Shown here: one piece after another, positions 47,660-58,424 of the stretch
Layout of the letters: each line of letters starts with the position of its first letter
How positions within the stretch are numbered: the first letter of the stretch is position 1
NCBI GenBank assembly: GCA_902705825.1
Contig: CACSIL010000051.1
Coordinates: 279,675 to 343,674, forward strand
Source of the DNA: Halioglobus japonicus
GTDB lineage: Bacteria; Pseudomonadota; Gammaproteobacteria; Pseudomonadales; Halieaceae
DNA: 64,000 nt
Direction of reading: 5' to 3'
Made by a program: the position numbers and the translations under genes
Notes under the pieces: model-generated
Databases searched by the model: none
Seen by the model: the letters and a program-made list of their open reading frames with translations, nothing else
Told to the model about the DNA's origin: nothing

Positions 47660-48259
47660 TCAGCCAGTTGGCGCAGCGCGTCCGATAAGATCTTCCAGAC
47701 GCGCTTTCACCTCGGGCCACTCGGCTTCAATAACGCTGAAGTAGACCGAGTCGCGCAGATAGTTATTCTGCGCAATCATATGGTTGCGCAATACGCCTTC
47801 ACGGGTGGCGCCAATTCGCAGCAAGGCCTGCTGCGAACGCTGGTTGCGGCTGTCCGTCTTGAACTCCACGCGCGCACACCCGAGGCGCTCGAAGGCATGT
47901 GACAACAACAACAGTTTCGTCTGCGTATTAATAGCAGTGCGCTGCCACTCTTGCCCGAGCCAGGTCCACCCAATCTCAAGTGAACGGTGTTCAGGGTGGA
48001 TGGCCAGGTAGCGGGTGCTGCCAACCACTCTCTCCCTGGCAGTCTCGACGATCGCGAACGGCAGTTGACCAGGTGTAGCCAGGGCCTCATCTATCCAGTG
48101 GCGCGTATCCGCCATATCGACAAAACAACCGCGAGGCAGATAGGCCCAATCAGCTTTGACCCGACCCCGGTTGTAAAGCCCCTGTGCATGTTCTGCAGCA
48201 AGTGGCTCCAGGCGTACCGCGTCGCCTTTGAGGACAACGGGGGCTATACGTAGCGACAC
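47660..48259 (-). CDS. GNAT acetyltransferase (RimJ/RimL-like)
   Basis: A 199-aa GNAT-fold protein. It starts VRLEPLAAEHAQGLY, then has FAIVETARERVVGSTRY, EIGWTWLGQEWQRTAINTQTK (acetyl-CoA-binding part) and AIEFKTDSRNQRSQ-like sequence with a C-terminal LRNHMIAQNNYLRDSV. This matches the RimJ/RimL subgroup. Substrate unknown. It ends exactly next to the cysK stop. Confidence 0.86.
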   Translation of the reverse strand: MSLRIAPVVLKGDAVRLEPLAAEHAQGLYNRGRVKADWAYLPRGCFVDMADTRHWIDEALATPGQLPFAIVETARERVVGSTRYLAIHPEHRSLEIGWTWLGQEWQRTAINTQTKLLLLSHAFERLGCARVEFKTDSRNQRSQQALLRIGATREGVLRNHMIAQNNYLRDSVYFSVIEAEWPEVKARLEDLIGRAAPTG

Positions 48260-48273
48260 GTGGTGTTCTCCTG

Positions 48274-49245
48274 TCAGGGTATCAGCACTGTCGAACCGGT
48301 GGTTTTGCGACCTTCGAGATCCCGATGCGCCTGTTGTACATCCGCCAGTGCATAGCGTTGATTGATTTCGATACGCACGGCGCCGCTGAGTACACGCTCA
48401 AAAAGATCGTCTGAGGATTGCTGTAACTCTTCCGTGGTCAGGGTATAGGTGAGCATGGTTGGCCGCGTGATAAACAGTGAGCCCTTATTCGCCAGCGTTT
48501 GCAGATCGAGGGGCTCAGGTGCTCCCGAGGCATTACCAAAGCTGACCATCAGCCCGCGCGGCGCCAGGCAATCGAGTGACATCTCAAACGTATCCTTACC
48601 CACGCCGTCATACACTACAGGTACTTTCTGACCATTGGTGATCTCCAGCACACGCTGCACCACGTCCTCAGTGCGGTAGTTGATAATGTGGGTAAAGCCG
48701 TGGGCAAGCGCCTGTTCGGCCTTTTCCTGCGAGCCGACGGTTCCGATAACAGTAGCGCCGATGCTCTTTGCCCATTGCCCGAAGAGTGTTCCGACACCGC
48801 CGGCGGCAGCGTGGAAAAGACAGGTGTCACCCGCTTTCAAGGTATACGTCCTCTGCAACAGGTACTCTGTGGTCTGCCCCTTCAACAGACAGGCCGCGGC
48901 CTGTTCAAAATCGATGCCATCGGGTATTTTCACCAGACGGGACGCCGGCAGATTGAGTGCCTGGGCATAGGCGCCGAACCCGGCGGAGCAATAGGCCACG
49001 CGGTCACCGACCTGCAGACCAGCGCCCTCGCCCACCGCCTGCACTTCGCCGGCGCCCTCCAGACCAATACCGGTAGGCAGGGGCAGTGGGTATAAACCGC
49101 TGCGGTGGTAGGTATCGATATAGTTGAGCCCGATGGCCCTGTTCGCCACGGTCACCATGCCCGGCGCAGGTGGCTCGAGATCGATCTCTTCCAGCTGCAT
49201 CACCTCGGGGCCACCTGTTTTATGTATTCTTACCGCCTGTACCAT
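48274..49245 (-). CDS. Quinone oxidoreductase, zeta-crystallin type
   Basis: A 324-aa zinc-free medium-chain reductase, matching E. coli QorA in length and motifs: GLNYIDTYHRSGLYP, GIGLEGAGEVQAVG, HAAAGGVGTLFGQWAK (NADPH-binding) and VPVVYDGVGKDTFE. One-electron reduction of quinones is known for the family. ATG 49245 follows AAGGAGAG; an upstream extension to 49356 is not supported. Confidence 0.92.
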   Translation of the reverse strand: MVQAVRIHKTGGPEVMQLEEIDLEPPAPGMVTVANRAIGLNYIDTYHRSGLYPLPLPTGIGLEGAGEVQAVGEGAGLQVGDRVAYCSAGFGAYAQALNLPASRLVKIPDGIDFEQAAACLLKGQTTEYLLQRTYTLKAGDTCLFHAAAGGVGTLFGQWAKSIGATVIGTVGSQEKAEQALAHGFTHIINYRTEDVVQRVLEITNGQKVPVVYDGVGKDTFEMSLDCLAPRGLMVSFGNASGAPEPLDLQTLANKGSLFITRPTMLTYTLTTEELQQSSDDLFERVLSGAVRIEINQRYALADVQQAHRDLEGRKTTGSTVLIP

Positions 49246-49331
49246 GCCACTCTCTCCTTTTGTCCACATCCGCTTGCTGCCTCTGGCGCACTCATTACCA
49301 GCTAATATACCCGCTGCACGCAATCCGAGGA

Positions 49332-49337
49332 TATAAT
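49332..49337. promoter_or_regulatory. Consensus -10 hexamer in the divergent gap before the helicase gene
   Basis: A perfect TATAAT lies in the 243-base region between the quinone oxidoreductase (-) and the helicase (+). The + strand -35 candidate at 17 bases is weak. It could drive the helicase from ~150 bases upstream, leaving a long leader as is common for cold-induced RNA helicases; this is inference. Confidence 0.35.
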
Positions 49338-49488
49338 AGCGCGGAACTTGCACCACCGCAGTTACAAGGTGACGCTCAGCGCTGTAGCCTGCGCGACTGT
49401 TTCACCAATAATTACCTCGCCGGGCGTGTTAGCAGCAGCGTGAAAAAGCGAAAAGCCCGGCACAATCAACCAGTTTGCAGCGGAGCGC

Positions 49489-50829
49489 ATGAACGTGTTC
49501 GAAGAACTAGAGCTTGATCGTCAACTGCGCCTCGGTATCGATGCGCTTGAACTCACGACGGCCACAGAAGTCCAGCAACTCGCTGTACCACCGGCTCTTG
49601 AGGGAAAAGACCTGCTGGTGAGCGCCGAAACCGGCAGCGGAAAAACACTGGCCTACCTGATTCCCCTGTCACAGAAGATTCTCGCGGCGGAAACTACCAC
49701 GAGAACGGGCACACTGGCGCTGATACTGGTTCCCACCCGCGAACTGGCGCGTCAGGTGCTGAAACAGTGTCGCGAGTTACTGGCGCAATCGCCGCTCAAA
49801 GCTCAGGCCATCACCGGCGGCGCTGACTTCAAATACCAGAAAGCCCAACTGCGCAAAGATCCGGAAATTGTCGTGGCAACGCCGGGACGTCTGCTGGAGC
49901 ACTGCCAGAAGCGCAGCGCCGACCTAGGCAGCTTACAGACCCTGGTGCTGGACGAAGCGGACCGCATGCTCGACATGGGTTTTCGCGAGGATGTCTTGAA
50001 GATCGCCGAGTTTGCTCCGGCGAGTAAACAGGTGCTGCTGCTCTCGGCAACACTTTCACACCGCGGCGTGGGCGCCATCTCGACAACACTGCTGCAATCG
50101 CCGCAAACCATTACCGTGGGCCAGGTGCGTCAGGCCCACAGCAGCATCGACCACCAACTGATTCTCGCAGACAGCCAGGAACACAAAGACAAACTCCTGT
50201 TCGCACTGCTGGAGCAAGGCGGTTTTCATCGCGCCCTGGTGTTTGCCAACAAACGCAACACCGCAACGCGTCTGGCCAATCTCCTCAGGTACCAGAAACT
50301 GCGCTGCGCCGCACTGCACGGCGAGATGAGCACCGAGGAACGCAAGCAGGTGATGCACCAGTTTCACGAGGGCAAGGTCACCACGGTTTGTGCCAGCGAC
50401 TTGGCCGCGCGCGGCATTGATGTCAGTGGTGTCGACCTGGTAGTGAACTACGACATACCTTACAGCGGTGACAACTATCTGCATCGCACCGGTCGCACCG
50501 GCCGCGCCGGTGAACGCGGGTTAGCAGTTTCACTGGCTAGCGCCTCGGAATGGAACCTGATGGTCAGTATTGAGCGCTACCTCGCGATGCGCTTTGAGCG
50601 GCGCACCCTGCCCGGGCTGAAAGCGAAGTACAACGGGCCGAAAAAAGTGAAGTCGTCCGGCAAGGCGGTAGGAACCAAGAAGAAGACACAGAAAAGCGCC
50701 ACCGATAAAAAGAAGACGCGGGCACGCAACCAGAAAAATGTCGGCAAACGGCGGGCAAAATCTACCGATGACTCGTCCGGGACCAATGACGGCTTCGCAC
50801 CGCTGAAAAAGAAGAAGCCCAGTAACTGA
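49489..50829 (+). CDS. DEAD-box RNA helicase (SrmB-like)
   Basis: A 446-aa helicase with all core motifs: Q-motif region (ATEVQQLAVPPAL), AETGSGKT (46-53), PTRELA, TPGRLLEH, DEAD, SAT, ARGIDV and HRTGRTGRAG. The last ~80 residues are a Lys/Arg-rich low-complexity tail, likely binding RNA. It is SrmB-like rather than DbpA-like, since no RNA-binding domain follows the core. The TGA overlaps the thpR start by one base (TGATG), suggesting coupling. Confidence 0.93.
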   Translation: MNVFEELELDRQLRLGIDALELTTATEVQQLAVPPALEGKDLLVSAETGSGKTLAYLIPLSQKILAAETTTRTGTLALILVPTRELARQVLKQCRELLAQSPLKAQAITGGADFKYQKAQLRKDPEIVVATPGRLLEHCQKRSADLGSLQTLVLDEADRMLDMGFREDVLKIAEFAPASKQVLLLSATLSHRGVGAISTTLLQSPQTITVGQVRQAHSSIDHQLILADSQEHKDKLLFALLEQGGFHRALVFANKRNTATRLANLLRYQKLRCAALHGEMSTEERKQVMHQFHEGKVTTVCASDLAARGIDVSGVDLVVNYDIPYSGDNYLHRTGRTGRAGERGLAVSLASASEWNLMVSIERYLAMRFERRTLPGLKAKYNGPKKVKSSGKAVGTKKKTQKSATDKKKTRARNQKNVGKRRAKSTDDSSGTNDGFAPLKKKKPSN

Positions 50830-51378
50830 TGCGCGTGTTCTTTGGCCTGTCACCCGACCCCGGCACATCGATGAACATCGCCGACTGGCGCGACCGGCAA
50901 CTGGCCTGTGCGGGAACACCGGTACCTGTCACCAATTTCCATATCACACTGGCGTTCATAGGGGCACTGGAGGACTCCGCCATTGAGCGCCTGTGCCTGT
51001 CCGTGGACCACTGGCTGACTCACAATGCGATGTCCGGCGCGACACTGCAACTTGATAGCACCGGGTATTGGCACAAGCCGGGTATCTACTGGCTGGGGCC
51101 TGAGAACTGGCCCGGGCAACTCTCACGACTGGCGCAAAAGCTGAATAGCCTCGGCAGCGCAGCAGAAGCCAAAAGGGACAGAAACGCCTTCCGACCGCAT
51201 ATCACACTGTATCGCCAATGCTATGACGCGCCGCCGGCAGCGTTGCAAGCGCCCTCTATCCCCATGACCTATACACGCGTCGCGCTGTTTGAATCGCGAC
51301 AGGGAAAAAGCGGCGTCAGTTATCACATACTGCAGGACTGGGCACTGCAGAGCACCGCAGTTCAGGAGAGTTGCCAAG

Positions 51379-51386
<8 letters not shown>
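50829..51386 (+). CDS. thpR: RNA 2',3'-cyclic phosphodiesterase ThpR
   Basis: A 185-aa 2H phosphoesterase with both catalytic motifs HITL: one in NFHITLAFIG (His38) and one in FRPHITLYR. Known activity: hydrolysis of RNA 2',3'-cyclic phosphates (once called 2'-5' RNA ligase). Placement directly after an RNA helicase suggests a role in RNA processing, by inference. It overlaps the antiporter gene by eight bases. Confidence 0.92.
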
Positions 51387-52626
<1,240 letters not shown>

Positions 52627-52700
52627 TTCAATACCCGGATATTTTCAAACGATGGATTGGGGTAAGATCGCCCTCTATCATCAAAAAGGAACCCGGTACC

Positions 52701-54734
52701 ATGTCCAACCCCCTGCTCGAACCACACACGCTGCCCCCCTTCTCCCGCATTGAACCGGCGCATGTGGAACCCGCTATCGGGCAACTTATCGAGCGCAACA
52801 AACAGCGTATTGAGGAGTTGCTGGCCAGCACCGACACCTACAGCTGGGACAATCTTCTACAGCCCATTGAGGAACTGGATGACGAGCTGTCCAGCGCCTG
52901 GTCGCCCGTTTCACACCTTAACAGCGTGTGCAACAGTGATGCGCTGCGCGAGGCGTACAACGCCTGCCTTCCCCTACTTTCGGAATACGGCACCTGGACA
53001 GGTCAGCACAGTGGCTTGTACGCCGCTTACCAACAGATCGCCGATAGTGATGGCTTTGACAAACTGGACACGGCACAACGTAAATCGGTAGAACACGCAC
53101 TGCGCGATTTCCGCCTGGCCGGTGTGGCGCTGCCAAAAGCCAAAAAGAAACAGTACGGTGAATTGCGCCAGCGCCTGTCAAAACTTGGCAGCACCTTCGG
53201 GGAAAATGTACTGGATGCTACCAATGCGTGGTCCAAACAGGTGTCACGTGAAGATCTGGCAGGCTTGCCGGAGACGGCACTTGCCAGCGCCCAGCAAGCT
53301 GCGAAACAAGCGGGACTGGAGGGCTATCTTATCAATCTTGAGTTTCCCTCCCTGTCACCGGTACTGAACTACTGTGACAACCGTGAACTGCGCGAAGAAG
53401 TGTATACCGCCAATTGCACAAGAGCCTCGGAACAAGGCCCTCATGCTGGCCAGTGGGACAACTCCAGTCTTATTGTAGAAATTCTTGAGCTGCGTACAGA
53501 GTTGGCAAAACTACTGGGGTTCGACAACTATGCAGAACTCTCACTTGCCACAAAAATGGCAGACAGCGCGGACACCGTGATGGAATTTCTGCAGCAACTG
53601 GCGGCGCAGTCGCTGCCACAGGCGGAAGCCGAGTTCCGTGAACTGGTCGCCTTTGCCAGCGCGCAGAGCGAGCTCACTACACTGGAAGCCTGGGACGTGA
53701 GTTACTACAGTGAAAAACTGCGCCAGAGCCGCTACCAGGTATCCCAGGAGGACATCCGTCCTTATTTGCCAGCTGACAAAGTACTACTCGGCCTGTTTGA
53801 AGTCGTAAGACGGCTGTATGGCGTTGATATCAGGGAAGTAGAGGCCTTCGATAACTATCACCCCAGCGTCAAACTCTTTGAATTGCTGCGCGGCGAGGAT
53901 GTTATCGCCCATTTCTACCTCGATCTCTACGCCAGGGCAAACAAACGTGGTGGCGCCTGGATGGACAACTGTCGGGTGCGACGCCTGACGAATGAGGGCC
54001 TGCAGATTCCCGTGGCGTATCTGGTGTGCAATTTCACCCCTCCGGTAGAAGACAAACCTGCGCTGCTTACCCACACCGAGCTCACGACGCTGTTCCATGA
54101 GTTCGGCCACGGACTGCACCATATGTTAACCCGCCAAACTGTAGCCGCTGTCTCCGGCATCAATGGCGTGGCCTGGGACGCCGTAGAACTACCCAGTCAG
54201 TTTCTCGAAAACTGGTGTTGGGAGCGCGAGGCACTGGCGTTTATTTCCGGGCACTGGGAAACCGGGGAGCCGTTGCCGGAGGAATTACTGGACAAACTTC
54301 TGGCGGCGCGAAACTTCCAGTCCGGCATGATGATGGTCAGACAGCTGGAGTTTTCCCTGTTTGATTTCCGCCTGCACCGTGAGTGGGGCAGCGGCAGTTT
54401 CGACTCGGTACAAAGCCTGCTCGATGAGGTACGCCAGTTAGTCGGGGTGATCACCCCACCGGCGTTCAACCGCTTCCAGAATGCCTTCTCACATATCTTC
54501 GCCGGCGGCTATGCAGCGGGTTACTACAGTTACAAATGGGCAGAGGTGTTATCAGCTGACGCCTTCTCCCGTTTCGAGGAAGAAGGCATCTTCAATGAAG
54601 CTACCGGCACCGACTTCAGGACACAGGTGCTGGAAGTCGGCGGCTCAAGAGAGCCAATGGAGGTATTTGTCGCCTTCCGTGGTCGCGAGCCCAGCATCAA
54701 TGCGCTGCTGCGCCACAGTGGAATAACCGGCTGA
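52701..54734 (+). CDS. prlC: Oligopeptidase A
   Basis: A 677-aa M3 metallopeptidase, the usual length. The zinc motif is HEFGH at 466-470 (LFHEFGHGLHHML), with the third ligand in the expected downstream ELPSQFLENW segment. Cytosolic enzyme that clears short peptides, including degraded signal peptides, which links it functionally with sppA at 41-43 kb. AAGGAACC precedes the ATG. Confidence 0.95.
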   Translation: MSNPLLEPHTLPPFSRIEPAHVEPAIGQLIERNKQRIEELLASTDTYSWDNLLQPIEELDDELSSAWSPVSHLNSVCNSDALREAYNACLPLLSEYGTWTGQHSGLYAAYQQIADSDGFDKLDTAQRKSVEHALRDFRLAGVALPKAKKKQYGELRQRLSKLGSTFGENVLDATNAWSKQVSREDLAGLPETALASAQQAAKQAGLEGYLINLEFPSLSPVLNYCDNRELREEVYTANCTRASEQGPHAGQWDNSSLIVEILELRTELAKLLGFDNYAELSLATKMADSADTVMEFLQQLAAQSLPQAEAEFRELVAFASAQSELTTLEAWDVSYYSEKLRQSRYQVSQEDIRPYLPADKVLLGLFEVVRRLYGVDIREVEAFDNYHPSVKLFELLRGEDVIAHFYLDLYARANKRGGAWMDNCRVRRLTNEGLQIPVAYLVCNFTPPVEDKPALLTHTELTTLFHEFGHGLHHMLTRQTVAAVSGINGVAWDAVELPSQFLENWCWEREALAFISGHWETGEPLPEELLDKLLAARNFQSGMMMVRQLEFSLFDFRLHREWGSGSFDSVQSLLDEVRQLVGVITPPAFNRFQNAFSHIFAGGYAAGYYSYKWAEVLSADAFSRFEEEGIFNEATGTDFRTQVLEVGGSREPMEVFVAFRGREPSINALLRHSGITG

Positions 54735-54741
54735 CTAGCCG

Positions 54742-55434
54742 TCAGTCCTCACTGCCGAGCCAGTTATAGACCAAACCGGCCAGCGCGGCGCCGACGAGGG
54801 GTGCAATCCAGAACAACCACAACTGGGAGATCGCCCAACCACCCTCAAACACTGCCACGGCGGTGCTGCGCGCCGGATTGACGGAGGCGTTGGTCACCGG
54901 AATGCTGATCAGGTGGACCAGCGTCAGGCACAGCCCTATGGCAATTGGGGCGAGGCCGGCAGGGGCGCGCTTGTCAGTAGCGCCCAAAATTACGATCAGG
55001 AACATAAAGGTCACCACCACTTCAGTAACCAGCGCCGCGGTCAGGCTGTAGCCACCAGGCGAGTGTTCACCATAGCCGTTGGAGGCAAAACCGCCCATCT
55101 CAAAACCGGGTGCACCTGTAGCAATCACATAGAGGATACCCGCTCCGGCAATACCACCGAGTACCTGCACAACAACATAGGGTATAAGCTCAGATGTCGG
55201 AAAGCGTCCACCTACCCACAGGCCCACAGATACAGCGGGGTTGATATGACAGCCCGATATATGGCCGATAGCAAACGCCATGGTCAACAGGGTGAGGCCG
55301 AATGCGAGAGCCACACCCAGAAAGCCAATACCCAGGCCCGGAAAGCCCGCCGCTAACACGGCGCTACCGCAACCACCCAACACCAACCAGAATGTACCGA
55401 TAAACTCTGCACCCAGTTTTTTGCTCATGCTCAT
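54742..55434 (-). CDS. aqpZ: Aquaporin Z
   Basis: A 230-aa water channel strongly resembling E. coli AqpZ. NPA boxes occur at 65-67 (HINPAVSVG) and in [10 protein letters not shown], with six hydrophobic segments and the ALVTEVV region. ATG 55434 has GGAG at eight bases; the in-frame ATG at 55440 is too close to it. Convergent with prlC, with seven bases between stops. The 215 bases upstream (55441-55655) are divergent promoter DNA without recognisable sites. Confidence 0.96.
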   Translation of the reverse strand: MSMSKKLGAEFIGTFWLVLGGCGSAVLAAGFPGLGIGFLGVALAFGLTLLTMAFAIGHISGCHINPAVSVGLWVGGRFPTSELIPYVVVQVLGGIAGAGILYVIATGAPGFEMGGFASNGYGEHSPGGYSLTAALVTEVVVTFMFLIVILGATDKRAPAGLAPIAIGLCLTLVHLISIPVTNASVNPARSTAVAVFEGGWAISQLWLFWIAPLVGAALAGLVYNWLGSED

Positions 55435-55655
55435 TGCCATATCTCCGATGATTTTTTTGTTTATTTTTCCTTGTGCAACCGCCCAAGCCTAGCATAGCCG
55501 CGTGCAGACGCCAGCGAAAAAACATACCCGATCAGGTAACACCGGCTGCTGTGAGGACATGCGCAAGATGTAAAGAATATCCAAAAATTCCCTATTTTCT
55601 CCACAGGAATTGGAACTAGAATCATCGCTGTCCCGGCACCGACCGCAGTCGGAGA

Positions 55656-57014
55656 GTGACGGCCTACTTTTATCCTTCTGGAGCGCATCACTTGCCTACA
55701 CTCGCTGATATCTGGCCCACCTCAGTGCGGCCACCAAACCTTGGTTCCGCTGTCCAACTGGCGGCATTCTTGTTGGGTGCGGTGCTCCCTACAATGGCCT
55801 TATGTGCAGAGCCAGGGACTTCACCTGTTCACCAGGCGGCGCCAACGGCAGGCACACTACTTCTGGGCGCCAGGACTGCGCGGGACAACTTCAACGTCAC
55901 TACCGGGTTTCGCCTTGTCCAGAACACCATCCAGTTGGATGCGCTGTTCGCTAACACAGCAGCACAAAAGGCCTTTATTCTTGATTCCGGGGCACCGATG
56001 ACCATCGCCTCAACACTGACACAAACACTGGGCCTTAAGCCTCTGGCGAGCGCCGCACTGGCCGGGCCAGAGGGCGGTCACCGTGAGGTGCCCGTGGTTC
56101 GTATACCTGAAATCTCGATCGCCGGACTGGCGTTTCAGGACGTGGGCACGGTGGTGGACTGGGTTCAACCGCCCGATGTACTCGCCTGCCTTTCCACTGC
56201 AGGACTGATGGGTGCCAGCCTGTTACAGGCAGCAATCTGGCAGATCGACTTCCAGACAAAACAAATCACCATCAGCAGTTCTCTGGATGAATTATCCGGG
56301 CTCAAGGATGCCAGCAAAATTCCGTTCAAGCGTTCAGATGCAGCGGGGTCTCCACGGATTGCAGTCGGGGTGAGCAGTTCCGATAATGTTTCCCTGCTGA
56401 TCGATCTCGGTTTCAACGGCTCTATCGCCATACCTACTGCGCTACTGGAAGCTGCGGGCGACAAGATCGCCGACACCGCGCCCACCGAAATAGGTCAGGC
56501 ATCTTCAACCGTCTTTGGCAGCGCACCGTCAACCGTTCAAATTGCGCAGGTGCAGGAACTTCGCCTGGGCGGACTGCGACTAAAGAACTTTCCCGTGGTT
56601 ACCGGTACGTCTGTTTCGGATTTCCATGTCGGGATTGAGTTCCTGCGGCACTTCCGGGTGACGCTCGACTGGGTGAACAATGATCTCTACCTCGAGCTGC
56701 GCGAGCCCCAGAGTGCGCTCTATGATGATTTCGCCACCTATGGTTTCGCGCCTCAGGCGCACGACGAGGGGCTGGTTGTCGGTGCGCTCTGGCGCGAAGG
56801 GGCGGCTGCGCGAGCAGGGCTCAAACTGGGAGACCAGCTGATCAAGATTGATCACAGGGACACTACGGCACCCGATTTCGAGTCCGTGTGTACCCTGCTT
56901 GACGAGATCGGACTCTACGGCTCAAGCGATGCGACTATCTCCGTCACGCTCAAGCGCAACGGTGTGCAAAAAACGGTCGAGGTTGCAAGAACCCCCCTAC
57001 TCTCTGACAACTGA
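55656..57014 (+). CDS. Retropepsin-like aspartyl protease with PDZ domain
   Basis: A 452-aa secreted or membrane-anchored protein. A signal-like segment (AVQLAAFLLGAVLPTMALC) follows a ~30-residue lead, so the true start may be a later GTG (55725); this is uncertain. Two clan-AA lobes are visible: FILDSGAPMTI with a normal DSG, and LLIDLGFNGSIAI, where the second motif is DLG. A PDZ domain follows (DEGLVVGALWREGAAARAGLKLGDQLIKI). DLG in lobe two may reduce or change catalysis. No substrate is known. Confidence 0.78.
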   Translation: MTAYFYPSGAHHLPTLADIWPTSVRPPNLGSAVQLAAFLLGAVLPTMALCAEPGTSPVHQAAPTAGTLLLGARTARDNFNVTTGFRLVQNTIQLDALFANTAAQKAFILDSGAPMTIASTLTQTLGLKPLASAALAGPEGGHREVPVVRIPEISIAGLAFQDVGTVVDWVQPPDVLACLSTAGLMGASLLQAAIWQIDFQTKQITISSSLDELSGLKDASKIPFKRSDAAGSPRIAVGVSSSDNVSLLIDLGFNGSIAIPTALLEAAGDKIADTAPTEIGQASSTVFGSAPSTVQIAQVQELRLGGLRLKNFPVVTGTSVSDFHVGIEFLRHFRVTLDWVNNDLYLELREPQSALYDDFATYGFAPQAHDEGLVVGALWREGAAARAGLKLGDQLIKIDHRDTTAPDFESVCTLLDEIGLYGSSDATISVTLKRNGVQKTVEVARTPLLSDN

Positions 57015-57034
57015 GCGAGAGTAACGCGTTCGAC

Positions 57035-57517
57035 TCAGTCGCAACGCCAGGTAGCGCAGCCTTTCTGCCCGGGACCGGAGGCAACGCACAGCTCGATTTC
57101 TCGAAGATCGTCTGCTGCGCTGTCCTCCAGTAGCTGCTGCATGAGGTAGGATGAAAACTCCTCAACGGTAGCATTGCGGATGGGCAGTACCAGAGTATCG
57201 CTGCGCAGGAACAGCATCTGTTCGCCAGCAAAGCTGACACGAAAACAGGCACCCTCCTCGCTCACCGTCTGATAGGGCGAATCACCGGCGAGCAACATAT
57301 ACTCATCCAATGCATCACAGAGCGCGGCCAGCCTGTTTTTATACACGTTGTAATCGGCAGAGAAACCATTGTGGCCCATCGGGGCGACAATTTTGGCCGA
57401 CACGGAATAGTTATGCCCGTGCAACCGCTCTCGCTCAGTGGCGGAAAAGATCGTGTAATGGGCGGCGGAAAACTTGTGGCTTTCCTTGTCGATATACAGC
57501 GTAGTCAATTGTTCCAT
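57035..57517 (-). CDS. 6-pyruvoyl-tetrahydropterin synthase / QueD-family protein, variant active site
   Basis: A 160-aa pterin-synthase-fold protein. Zinc ligands His20 (FSAAH) and His33, His35 (LHGHNY) are present. The catalytic Cys seen four residues before HGH in QueD (CGRLHGH) is absent here (RERLHGH), and the usual LDH dyad reads LDE. It therefore belongs to a variant group, and a standard QueD reaction should not be assumed. Starts: GTG 57523 or ATG 57517; the ATG is chosen. Convergent with the PDZ protein. Confidence 0.75.
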   Translation of the reverse strand: MEQLTTLYIDKESHKFSAAHYTIFSATERERLHGHNYSVSAKIVAPMGHNGFSADYNVYKNRLAALCDALDEYMLLAGDSPYQTVSEEGACFRVSFAGEQMLFLRSDTLVLPIRNATVEEFSSYLMQQLLEDSAADDLREIELCVASGPGQKGCATWRCD

Positions 57518-57633
57518 CACCACAGTTTAACCAAGGCGCACCTTGACGTCACTGCAGAAATCGCGGAGCCTCATAAGCTGTGATACCCATACCGCCCGGC
57601 ATTAACGCCGCTGCGGCAGACAGGACGTTTTAT

Positions 57634-58335
57634 ATGAAAGCAGCCATCATAACCGGTGCCAGTGTCGGCATCGGACGCGCCACCGCCCAGGCCTTCCTAG
57701 ACGAGGGCTTTAACGTGTTCAATCTGGCCCGACGTGAATGCCCGATCGCAGCCGTGACCAATCTGGCGTGTGATCTGGCAAATGTGCAGGCGATCGCACG
57801 CTGCGCAGAAAAGCTGACAGCTACTCTTGCCAACTGCACCGAAGTTGCGCTGGTGCACAACGCCAGCCAGATGCGTAAGGACAGTGCCAACGACTGCGCC
57901 AGCGATAGCCTGGAGGCCGTTCTGGCAACCAACGTCATCGCCATAAACAGCCTCAATCAACTGTTGTTACCGGCGATGCCTTCATCCTCCAGCCTGCTCT
58001 ATGTCGGCTCGACACTGGCCGAAAAAGCGGTGGCCAATTCTTTCAGCTATGTGGTGAGCAAGCACGCGCAGTTGGGCATGATGCGAGCTAGTTGTCAGGA
58101 CCTGATGGGGAGCGGTATTCATACTGCGATGATCTGCCCCGGATTCACTGACACGGAAATGCTGCGCGCTCATCTGGGAAATGACCCGGAGGTGGCGCAG
58201 GCCATCGCGGGCATGAACAGTTTCGCCCGCTTCATCGAGCCGGAGGAAATTGCCGAGCTGATCCGCTGGGCACATCACAACCCGGTGATCAACGGTGCAG
58301 TACTGCACGCCAATCTGGGCCAGAAGGAGAGCTGA
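57634..58335 (+). CDS. Short-chain dehydrogenase/reductase
   Basis: A 233-aa SDR with cofactor motif TGASVGIG near residue 7, VHNASQM in place of NNAG, a Ser in YVGSTLAEK and the Tyr/Lys pair in SYVVSKHAQ. It lacks the helix after strand 4 seen in longer SDRs, giving a short protein. Substrate unknown. ATG 57634 is preceded by AGGA; the longer frame to 57580 is not supported. It runs in the same direction as the aminotransferase-amidase pair, 89 bases upstream of it. Confidence 0.87.
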   Translation: MKAAIITGASVGIGRATAQAFLDEGFNVFNLARRECPIAAVTNLACDLANVQAIARCAEKLTATLANCTEVALVHNASQMRKDSANDCASDSLEAVLATNVIAINSLNQLLLPAMPSSSSLLYVGSTLAEKAVANSFSYVVSKHAQLGMMRASCQDLMGSGIHTAMICPGFTDTEMLRAHLGNDPEVAQAIAGMNSFARFIEPEEIAELIRWAHHNPVINGAVLHANLGQKES

Positions 58336-58424
58336 TTCGCGATGTTCGATACCGCGACAAGCACACAAAACAGCAGCGGAGCACTGCGCAGGCGGGCACC
58401 CGTGCACGCGGTGCAGGCCGTCAT

